From Symbiodinium kawagutii (lineage: Eukaryota > Sar > Dinophyceae > Suessiales > Symbiodiniaceae), in the NCBI GenBank assembly GCA_009767595.1, contig VSDK01027717.1, positions 12,710 to 76,709 on the forward strand: a stretch of 64,000 bases of DNA, written 5' to 3'. A model generated the notes under the pieces. That model had not been told where the DNA came from. It did not search any database and saw only the letters and a program-made list of their open reading frames with translations. How positions within the stretch are numbered: the stretch's first letter is position 1; every line of letters starts with the position of its first letter. Positions 33,301 to 43,107 of this stretch are shown piece after piece. The translations under genes were made by a program, and so were the position numbers.

Positions 33301-35937
33301 CAAAGGTGAGGTCATATTGGTGAAGTTGACAAGGCTGTTGTCGGTGACCTCAATATGAATTGAGTTCTAATCTGCCAAGCAAACGTCGTGTTCGCCCAAC
33401 CCAGTCTTGCAGGTTGAGTGTGCGATTTGAATCTCTTCCTTCCTCAAAGCTTACCCTCTACTGGGGTCTTCACTCAATTTTTTTGGTTCCTAGTGGCCGA
33501 ACCCCCGTTGAACCAGGTGACGAAATCGCAATGTTCTAGCAAACCCCATCCTTCATCTGTTGGTGAAACCAATGCAATACCATGGGAAGGGTTCGGCCTT
33601 GAGCCATGATAAACCACCAGTGCTTGTGGGGAATCCTTGCCATGACCAGGTGATCATCTTTGGGCTTGGGCCTCACTGCAGGAGCTTGCGACATGCTGAG
33701 GTGGACCAAGGATGGTTGGGAGATGCTTAGTGGTTAGGATGGTTAGTTATAGTCAAAGTATGTTGCATAAGGGCCTCATAAGGGCTAGATATGGTTAGAT
33801 AAAATTCCTATGGATACGTGATCCATTAGCCATAGGTTGCAAATGCGGGATCATGGTGAATCATGGCTAGTGAATGTTTCCTGGCTGGTTGATGGTGGAT
33901 GGATCATTGGTGATCTGTCAAGCGATTCCTTCCTGAACTGCAGCACTTTGTTTGAAAGAAACATCCCCGATAAGCTGATTGGCTTCTCAGATCGCTCTAC
34001 TCTGGCGGGAAAAAAGGAAACATATGCAAACCATTACAGGCGTAGGTCCTGCTCTGTGCCTAGATCCACGCTGAACATGAAAACAAGAGCTCACTCACAA
34101 GGGGCTTCTTGGCGGGCAAATGCCCAAGCTGATTTGACTTGTCAATTTCACGCTGCTAATGGTGTAGCCGTGTAGCCCAACAAAAATGTGCAGGATTCTT
34201 CGAAGAAAGAAGATCGGACTTTGGCTGGTTTATGGGGCACATGGCACAAACAGGCCCCATTAGATTCAATGTATGCAATTGGTCCCAACAACCGCCATGA
34301 CACCTGGTACAGGCCAGCTGTAGCTCTGGCAGCAGCCCAGAAACTACCCGTTGGTTGAGCTTAGGGGGTCCCGCATCCATTCCCATTATGGTCATGACGG
34401 TGCTCCCCAACAAGAGCTGGGGATGTTGGATGGTTTATGTAAGAACCAGCTTCAGCTCAGAATATTCACAACTGCCTGGTGTTTAAACCACCCCGTCAAG
34501 AAAAATATGTGCAAGTCAACCAACCAGCCCTTGGTTTACATTGGGGAACATAAACTACTCCCCCCACATGGTTCTCAATAAGAACATCGGTTCCACATTC
34601 TTTCACAAATCAAGCGCTCCAGTTGTCAAGAAAGTGCTTCTTTGTAACAAATGCACAGTCCAATGGTGGAACCCCGTCAATTCGCGCAAAACAAGCCACC
34701 ATCATAATCAGCCCGAGCAGTAGCTCAGTAAACCATTGGTGATGGCAATCACGATCCGCCCTCCAAATCATGACTGGGCTATCTACAGTCCTCCCTCGAA
34801 AAAAACACCGTTCAGCTGATGTTGGTGACCGCAGGGCTTGGAGGACTTTCCAAAACGTGATGCTTGTGACCGGTGACGGTGAATGATGGTTGACAGCTGG
34901 TTGACCATGGCGAATAGGGGTTGAGAAGGAGCAAAAACAGCCGAAATGAGTTGTATGATCATGGTTAGCAGGTGTTAGTATCTAGGTAATCACGCTTCAT
35001 AATAAGCCTTTGATGATGGATATTGACAGTTCATGATGGCTGGTCATCGCTAAGGGGATGGTGACCGTTAACAACAAACGATGATTAATACTCGATTCGA
35101 ATGGCCAATATTCCTATCATGGGTTATGACAATCCGAAATGAATCAGTTGGTAGAGCAACAACATGAACAACGTTCAACTTCAACCATTTGATGTTGTTG
35201 CTGTACCAATCACATTGTTGAACCAATTCTTGTTGCTCTACCAAATGGTAGTTGAACCAAATGGTAGCAACAACATCAACTTCAACAACATGAACCAATA
35301 CTACCATTAGGTCACACCATGTTACACAAGTCCTTGTAGCTCCTGGCCTCTCTTCCTCCTTTGAGCCCAGGCCCCCGGCCTCGCTCCCAAGCAACAACTG
35401 GAACACCCATTGCCCAAGCATCATTGAACGATCGCTTGGCCATCACCAACGGGTCATGGCTGAAATTCATCAGCAATACTAAGGAGGATCAAACATCACG
35501 AACAGCTGAGGGTTGGCTGAGTGCTTAGATCAAGCAGCTATCACACCATGAATGATTCAACCATCAGTGTTGGTGACTGCTTATTTTGAATCATTTCTTG
35601 AGGTAAACTCAAGCCTTCTTAACAAAAATGACGCAGCAAATATCAGCAAGCTATAGAATGTCAACGAACCAAGTCAGGAGCAACACAATATCAAACACTA
35701 TTCACTGTTATCCATCCACTATCACAATCATCAATCATCAATCCGTGTAGAAGTGGAAACCTTCGCAAACACCCGGCCGCTTCCACCGAACAGCAACACA
35801 GTCAACTGGACACCTCCGCCACCGGGGAGGATCCTGGGATGGGCTGCACGGGCGCTGCAGCCGGGAAGCAAACACCATTGCCATTGCTTGATTTCAGGTG
35901 ATGATCATGGTGTTTGATCAACCGCTATGGATGGATA
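33301..35937. other. Non-coding or unassigned, 2.6 kb
   Basis: 34440-34730 contains words of the family C element in decayed form. 35148-35285 carries the TTGGTAGAGCAACAA inverted repeats listed separately. 35760-35870 is a GC-rich patch with open frames but no motif. Confidence 0.3.
35148..35244. repeat. Inverted repeat of TTGGTAGAGCAACAA
   Basis: Perfect 15-bp arms at 35148-35162 and 35230-35244 enclose 67 bases made of related 'gttgaa', 'caacaac' and 'aaccaa' words. A further degenerate set follows to 35300. It may be a small palindromic element. Confidence 0.6.
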
Positions 35938-36042
35938 TGATAGTTTCTCAAAGTAGGGGTACCCCCAAATCATCATTTTTACTAAAACATTGTAATAAAC
36001 CATGCATTTTGAGGGTCCCCTATTTTGAGAAACACCCATATA
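35938..36042. mobile_element. MITE-like element, family A
   Basis: Starts AGTTTCTCAAAGTAGGGGTA and ends CCCTATTTTGAGAAACACCC, with both inverted termini preserved and an interior of about 60 bases. Confidence 0.7.
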
Positions 36043-36275
36043 TCATTATAACAAACGTGTTGTGATTTCCATCTGTCAAGCATACCTTAGGTCGTCATGG
36101 TTATGATTCAAGGGAGCAGTGGCAATACCAGCACAAACTTTGGAGCTGTCAACGGGAAGTTGCTGGTGGAGGATCAATGGTTCAATCGTAAACCATTCGT
36201 CAGCAATCAGTCATTGATGCCAGCCACTGACCATGGTTAGTGAATCTGTAATCTCAATCATTACTTCATGAGTTA

Positions 36276-36387
36276 CTGGTTGGTGGTTGAGCCACCCACC
36301 GTTCCTATGAAACATATGCTTGTCAACCAGCCAACGATTTCTAAATACATTTGGAAACATAAAGATGTCAATCAAACCACCAAGCAG
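36276..36387. mobile_element. MITE-like element, family C
   Basis: Starts CTGGTTGGTGGTTGAGCC and ends GTCAATCAAACCACCAAGCAG (the last 20 bases). A further partial copy of the right end lies at 36440-36481. Confidence 0.5.
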
Positions 36388-36500
36388 TAGCTAGTTAACC
36401 ATAGTGTTGGTCATGATCCCCTATTATCAACTTCACTTCTATTTCCCACAGAAAAAAGCGTCAATCAAACCACCAACCAGAGGCTAATGATGGTGACAGG

Positions 36501-36628
36501 GTGAGATGGCAGTGGGTCAAAACCCTGTACCCCTGGTTCCCCCACACCATTGTTTTCCCACTATAGTCACTAGTATTGTTGGTTATTAATCCCTATTTTT
36601 GTTGGTTAATATTGATCCATAGCCAAAT
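36501..36628. mobile_element. MITE-like element, family B
   Basis: Shares GCAGTGGGTCAAAACCCTGT, CCCTGGTTCCCCCA and GGTTAATATTGATCCATAGC with the copy at 32894. A fragment of the interior recurs at 36640-36700. Confidence 0.6.
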
Positions 36629-36852
36629 GAATCAATTCAACTCAACCATCATTAACCATTGTTTTCCCTATAAAATGGCTGGTTAGTATCCCCCATTATT
36701 GAACTCAACCACGAAAACCACCAACCTCCACAAAGGCTGCCCTCCGAACCTCCCAAGAGACCACCACCGGCCGTACTGCCGCTATCTCAGCCGCTGGAAG
36801 GACGGAACCGTGCCATGACATGCCACGGTGAACCGTTAGCTACAGTATCTAT

Positions 36853-36952
36853 CCGGTTGTTAGTTTCAACCCCTATCAAAAACGTGAGTTAATCAACCAA
36901 CTGTCTCAAAGACACAAAAAAAAAGCAACAAATGATCCAAACCAGCAACCAG
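36853..36952. mobile_element. MITE-like element, family C (diverged)
   Basis: Starts CCGGTTGTTAGTTTCAACCC and ends CCAAACCAGCAACCAG, with the TTAATCAACCAACTG interior word of the family. Confidence 0.45.
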
Positions 36953-37033
36953 TTGTCATGATTAAGATTGATCGAGCGTTATTAACCATCATTGTTGAAC
37001 ATAACAATAAGCACGATTGATCTGTAGATCATT

Positions 37034-37095
<62 letters not shown>
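37034..37095. repeat. (ATC)n microsatellite
   Basis: About 20 pure CAT/ATC units followed by a few CAGCAT units. Confidence 0.95.
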
Positions 37096-37111
37096 GCATC
37101 AGCATCAGCAG

Positions 37112-38570
37112 CAATACAAATTAAGATTCATGAGATGTAATTGGCAAACCGCGGTTTGCTGATCTCTGATGTTGCTGGGAAAACTATGTTTTTCTTCGTT
37201 GATAATGATAATGCTGAAATATATCACCTGTGTTGAGTGGATGTGGATGGTTTTGCAACTATCTAAATAACTACGCTCAAAAAAGGCTAGTTGGTGACTT
37301 GACACCCTCCAAAGAGTGTGCAGCTGTCATCAGCTGTCCATTTGACATCATCCCCGGATTGATTGCGAGCTAGTCAATGGCCAGTTTGGGGATGCCAATA
37401 AACAGTCGATGATTGGCCCGAAAAGCCTAATAACATCCGGGTAAATATGCAATGACTATTGTTGTCAAACAGCTGACTCACGGTGAGTCTTAGCCCTTAA
37501 TGGTAGATCTTGCTCTGAACAGCAGCCCCCTCGCATGGTATGAGCGGGTGAAGCTGGGCGTTTGTCAACAGATTTTCCATCACTTGCAATTGACCGGCAA
37601 TGCTAGTCCAGGATCTCCATCATATCAGTCATCAACATCTGGATCCAATCAATCAGTTGTGGATTGGTGGATTGGAAAAATCAACAGGAAACCTTTGTTT
37701 TGACCGCCAATTACCCAGGAAACATGGATAACGATAACCTCCTTTCTTGTATTGATAACCTTTTCCTGTAGTGAACCTGGGTAGTTTTCCTTTTCTCGGA
37801 AGCCATGGGCCTAATTGTCCAGGTATCAAAGATAGGGGTCGACCCCCGGATCTCCCTGACCTCCCCCACCCTTCACCACCCAGCCCATCACCCCCAAACG
37901 ATGCGCCGTCCAAGCTGCCGAAAAGACCCGACAACGTAGACGACGGCTCCCCACCTTGGGGGGGTTGAGCCCTCATCGTGGTGGTGTTGATGATGGCTTT
38001 GGAACGTCACCAACCCCAGCACTTGGTCAGGCCACTCCTTGTAGCTCCTGGCCTCGCTCTCTCTTTAAAGCGATCTACTGATACGGCTGGGGGGCTATCG
38101 CTCCCTCCTAACCACCAGCCAAAACCAGGTGATCAACAAGAAGCAGCAACAGGCTACCAATAGCCCCCAACCTCTACGAGGATGATCTGTGGATGGGCTA
38201 CCTGGAAAAGTCTGCAACCTCTCAATGGTTCATTGGGAGCATCACCGAAGACTTCTTCGATGGCGCCGGGCTTCACCCCCAAAGAATCTGAAACCACAAG
38301 AAAAGAAACGGGTGTTGACAGCTTCAGCATCGACCATCTGGTGGATCACCATTCTTCTTCCCCATCGTCTGTCGTGACCTAATGTGTTGGTGATCATTGT
38401 CCCTTGATTACTATCAACCTGTTGACTCGGCTGGCTGTACTTGATGACAACCACGTTCATGAAAAAACTCTTTGCTTTGGGTCCGAAATTTTGATAGCAA
38501 AGTAATCTTTGCTGGAGCAGGGTAATAACATAGAGAACAAGATAAAGCCCACAAACCCGAATGTTCACAC
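37112..38570. other. Unassigned DNA left of the satellite
   Basis: 37770-37967 has a plus-strand proline-rich frame (DLPDLPHPSPPSPSPP), probably low-complexity coincidence. No other feature seen. Confidence 0.3.
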
Positions 38571-41500
38571 TCTTGGTCAGACTCTCTTGGTAAGACACTC
38601 TTGGTGAGACATTCTTGGTGGGACACTCTTGGTGAGACACTCTTGGTGGGACACTCTTGGTGAGACAATCTTGGTAAGACACTCTGAGCAAGACACTCTT
38701 GCAAGACACTCTTGGTGAGACACTCTTGGTAAGACACTCTTGGTGAGACAGTCTTGGTGGGACACTCTTGGTGAGACACTCCTGGTAAGACACTCTGAGC
38801 AAGACACTCTTTGTAAGACACCTTTGGCGAGACACTCTAGGTGTGACACTCTTAGCAAGACACTCTTTGTGGGATACTCTTTGTGAGACACTCTTGGTGG
38901 GACGGGGAGACATTCTGGGAAAGACACTCTTGGTGAGACACTCTTGGTGGGACACTCTTGGCGAGACACTCTTTGTTGGACACTCTTGGCGAGATACTCT
39001 TTTTGAGACACTCTTTGTAAGAGACTCTTGGTGGAACACTCTTGGTGGGACACTCTTGCAAGACACTCTTGGTGAGACACTCCTGGTAAGACACTCTTGG
39101 TGAGACACTCTTGGTGGGACACTCTTGGGAAGACACTCTTGGGAAGACACTCTCGGTGAGACAGTCTTTGTAAGACACTCTTGGTGAGACACTCTTGGTA
39201 AGACACTCTTTGTGAGACAGTCTTGGGAAGACACTCTTGGTGAGACACTCTTTGTTGGACACTCTTGGCGAGATACTCTTTTTGAGACTCTCTTTGTAAG
39301 AGACTCTTGGTGAGACACTCTTGGTGAGACACTCTTGGTGGGACCCTCTTGGCAAGACACTCTTGGTGAGACGCTCTTGGTGAGACTCTCTTTGTAAGAG
39401 ACTCTTGGTGAGACACTCTTGGTAAGACACTCTGAGCAAGACACCTTGGGAAGGACACTCTTTGTGAGACAGTCTTGGTAAGACACTCTGAGCAAGACAC
39501 TCTTTGTAAGACACTTTTGGTGAGACACTCTTGGTGAGACACTCTTGGTGAGACTCTCTTTGTAAAACACTTTTGGTGAGACACTCTTGGTGAGACACTC
39601 TTGGTGAGACACTCTTGGGAAGACACTCTTGGGAAGACACTCTCGGTGAGACAGTCTTGGTAAGACACTCTGAGCAAGACACTCTTGCAAGACACTCTTG
39701 GTAAGACACTCTTGGTGAGACGCTCTTGGTGAGACTCTCTTTGTAAAACACTTTTGGTGAGACACTCTTGGTGAGACGCTCTTGGTGAGACTCTCTTTGT
39801 AAAACACTTTTGGTGAGACACTCTTGGTGAGACGCTCTTGGTGAGACTCTCTTTGTAAAACACTTTTGGTGAGACACTCTTGGTGAGACGCTCTTGGTGA
39901 GACTCTCTTTGTAAAACACTTTTGGTGAGACACTCTTGGTGAGACGCTCTTGGTGAGACTCTCTTTGTAAAACACTTTTGGTGAGACACTCTTGGTGAGA
40001 CGCTCTTGGTGAGACTCTCTTTGTAAAACACTTTTGGTGAGACACTCTTGGTGAGACGCTCTTGGTGAGACTCTCTTTGTAAAACACTTTTGGTGAGACA
40101 CTCTTGGTGAGACGCTCTTGGTGAGACTCTCTTTGTAAAACACTTTTGGTGAGACACTCTTGGTGAGACGCTCTTGGTGAGACTCTCTTTGTAAAACACT
40201 TTTGGTGAGACACTCTTGGTGAGACGCTCTTGGTGAGACTCTCTTTGTAAAACACTTTTGGTGAGACACTCTTGGTGAGACGCTCTTGGTGAGACTCTCT
40301 TTGTAAAACACTTTTGGTGAGACACTCTTGGTGAGACGCTCTTGGTGAGACTCTCTTTGTAAAACACTTTTGGTGAGACACTCTTGGTGAGACGCTCTTG
40401 GTGAGACTCTCTTTGTAAAACACTTTTGGTGAGACACTCTTGGTGAGACGCTCTTGGTGAGACTCTCTTTGTAAAACACTTTTGGTGAGACACTCTTGGT
40501 GAGACGCTCTTGGTGAGACTCTCTTTGTAAAACACTTTTGGTGAGACACTCTTGGTGAGACGCTCTTGGTGAGACTCTCTTTGTAAAACACTTTTGGTGA
40601 GACACTCTTGGTGAGACGCTCTTGGTGAGACTCTCTTTGTAAAACACTTTTGGTGAGACACTCTTGGTGAGACGCTCTTGGTGAGACTCTCTTTGTAAAA
40701 CACTTTTGGTGAGACACTCTTGGTGAGACGCTCTTGGTGAGACTCTCTTTGTAAAACACTTTTGGTGAGACACTCTTGGTGAGACGCTCTTGGTGAGACT
40801 CTCTTTGTAAAACACTTTTGGTGAGACACTCTTGGTGAGACGCTCTTGGTGAGACTCTCTTTGTAAAACACTTTTGGTGAGACACTCTTGGTGAGACGCT
40901 CTTGGTGAGACTCTCTTTGTAAAACACTTTTGGTGAGACACTCTTGGTGAGACGCTCTTGGTGAGACTCTCTTTGTAAAACACTTTTGGTGAGACACTCT
41001 TGGTGAGACGCTCTTGGTGAGACTCTCTTTGTAAAACACTTTTGGTGAGACACTCTTGGTGAGACGCTCTTGGTGAGACTCTCTTTGTAAAACACTTTTG
41101 GTGAGACACTCTTGGTGAGACGCTCTTGGTGAGACACTCTTGGTAAGACACTCTTGGTGAGACAGTCTTGGTAAGACACTCTTTGTTGGACACTCTTGGC
41201 CAGATACTCTTTTTGAGACACTCTTTGTGAGAGACTCTTGGTGAGACACTCTTGGTGGGACACTCTTGGTGAGACACTCTTTGTAAGACACTTTTGGTGA
41301 GACACTCTTGGTGGGACACTCTTGGCAAGACANNNNNNNNNNNNNNNNNNNNNNNNNNNNNNNNNNNNNNNNNNNNNNNNNNNNNNNNNNNNNNNNNNNN
41401 NNNNNNNNNNNNNNNNNNNNNNNNNNNNNNNNNNNNNNNNNNNNNNNNNNNNNNNNNNNNNNNNNNNNNNNNNNNNNNNNNNNNNNNNNNNNNNNNNNNN

Positions 41501-41650
41501 NNNNNNNNNNNNNNNNNNNNNNNNNNNNNNNNNNNNNNNNNNNNNNNNNNNNNNNNNNNNNNNNNNNNNNNNNNNNNNNNNNNNNNNNNNNNNNNNNNNT
41601 GGTAAGACACTCTTGGTGAGACACTCTTGGTAAGACACTCTTGGTGAGCC
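38571..41650. repeat. 14-bp minisatellite with a 56-bp higher-order core
   Basis: The basic unit is TGGTGAGACACTCT (14 bp) with variants. From 39721 to about 41121 four variant units (TGGTGAGACGCTCT, TGGTGAGACTCTCT, TTGTAAAACACTTT, TGGTGAGACACTCT) form a 56-bp higher-order repeat. The marker CGCTCTTGG recurs every 56 bases (25 copies), with copies essentially identical. Both flanks are heterogeneous 14-mers. Minus-strand frames of over 1000 codons arise because 14 bp is not a multiple of three and no variant creates a stop. They encode the same 14-residue peptide in every register. Confidence 0.95.
41333..41599. other. Assembly gap (267 N)
   Basis: Unresolved bases inside the satellite. The true array length is unknown, and order across the gap rests on the assembler. 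Confidence 0.99.
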
Positions 41651-41994
41651 ATGACTTTGCGTTTTCCACAGCGGCGCGATAGCAAGAGTCATCTTGACGC
41701 AGCCATTACAATGCGTTTTGCATGCTAGCGCAATGGCAAGTATCATTCTGACGCAGCCAGTACAATACGTTTCATATGGCACGAAGTCACAAAAAGTCAA
41801 CTTGACGCAGCCATTACAATGCGTTTTGCACGCCATCACCGTCACGCAGCAATTACAATGCGTTTCATATGATAATAAGTCACCAAAAGTCAACTTGACG
41901 CAGCCATTACATTGCGTTTTGCACGCCAGCGCAATAGCAAAAATCACACGGACGTAGCAATTACGCAGCCATTACCATGCATTTTGTATGCCAG
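41651..41994. repeat. 54-bp tandem repeat array
   Basis: Units start at 41696, 41750, 41804, 41843, 41897 and 41951. Each begins GACGCAGCCATTACAATGCG or a variant. The unit at 41804 is shortened to 39 bp. Two sub-types alternate (ending GCAATAGCAA or AAAAAGTCAACTT), suggesting a 108-bp dimer. A degenerate unit links the array to the satellite. Confidence 0.85.
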
Positions 41995-42211
41995 TCACGA
42001 AGCACAGCAATGAGAGAGGTGTCCAATCCCTTGCGCCTGCCACGCAAAGTGGACTTGGGACCCGTCATGAGACATGCTGAGATGCTACAAAGTGCCACGC
42101 CTGTCACACAAAACAAGGTTGCAGGTCACGCAAAACCACGCCAAAGGACCACCTCCACACGCTTCCCCCAATGGTACGGGCCTTACGGCCCTACCGCGGT
42201 CGGCGGCGGAC

Positions 42212-42251
42212 GGTTGCGCACACTTGCGAACGGTTGCGAACACTTGCGAAC
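42212..42251. repeat. 20-bp direct duplication
   Basis: GGTTGCGCACACTTGCGAAC is followed at once by a copy with one difference. The region 42000-42300 is GC-richer with open frames but no recognised motif. Confidence 0.7.
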
Positions 42252-43107
42252 GTAAACGCAACGTCCAGCGAACACGTCTCCAGCCCCAGACCCCCACTAT
42301 GAAACGAGAACCCGTGCTACGCATTCGGGAAAAACTCATTGGGTTACTGCATGTTCTGCTGCTAAAGATCTTCCACAGTGCTCCCTATGTACAGTTTGAC
42401 AAAATACTTGAAACCCAGGCAAATCAGCAGTGATGGTGGGGTGATGTGACATAGAACCTGGTGTGCATTTTGGGTTGCTGGGGTAATTAATAGTCATGAA
42501 AATCCGTGCATTGAAACACTATCAACATGAGCATGAACAGTGCAAACCCAACTGCGCCAACAGTAACGACAAAACACCAACCCAAAGGAACAAACAACAC
42601 ATGACAACACGAACCAGGAGAGGCCCGACATCTTTGCTAAACGAGACCCAAGAATTTGCCAGACATGTTGTCATGTTTGTTTCATGCTCAGTTCCATCCC
42701 TGGCAGTGCAATTTGGGAGCCCCACCAGTGGAAGCAGTTCCAGCAACCGAAGTGGAGGTGCAAGCAAGACCTCAAGGGGCAATCAGCTCCTTGATTCGTG
42801 GTTAAATGTGGTCAACATGCCATAAGCAAAAATCATGCAAGAGGCTATACTAACAGGTTGAAAATCTTGTGCCCTGGATTAAAATTTGACATGAAGACCT
42901 TCCCAGGTGGACGGTGTCCTCGCACAAGCAATTATAGTGGGACTCAGGCCTGAATGACCTCATGTAGAATTCCTTATACGGGACGATGACCCGTATCCAT
43001 CCATATCCTTCATAGACCCAAGCAAACTTCCTCGAAGAGTGACAGAATGGCCATGGGGACTTCTTTTTGTCTATATTTTTTCAATGCTGCGCATCTCAAA
43101 GTCAAAG
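42252..43107. other. 3' flank of ART-like/TPR copy 2, unassigned
   Basis: 42522-42782 on the minus strand has a frame with a hydrophobic stretch (VVMCCLFLWVGVLSLLLA), but no family or splice support. Nothing else recognised. Confidence 0.3.

Noticed and set aside
37770-37967. Proline-rich plus-strand protein
   Set aside because: Low-complexity CCACCC sequence, on the opposite strand to all real genes here, with no splice support.
38571-41650. CRISPR-like regular spacing in the satellite
   Set aside because: There are no unique spacers. Every segment is a variant of the same 14-mer, and the genome is eukaryotic.
38242-41947. Three 1000-residue minus-strand proteins
   Set aside because: They are the same satellite read in three registers, crossing an assembly gap. 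No start context or flanking domain supports translation.
42522-42782. Small membrane protein with a hydrophobic stretch
   Set aside because: No homologous copy, no splice or start support. Hydrophobic runs are common by chance in T-rich frames.
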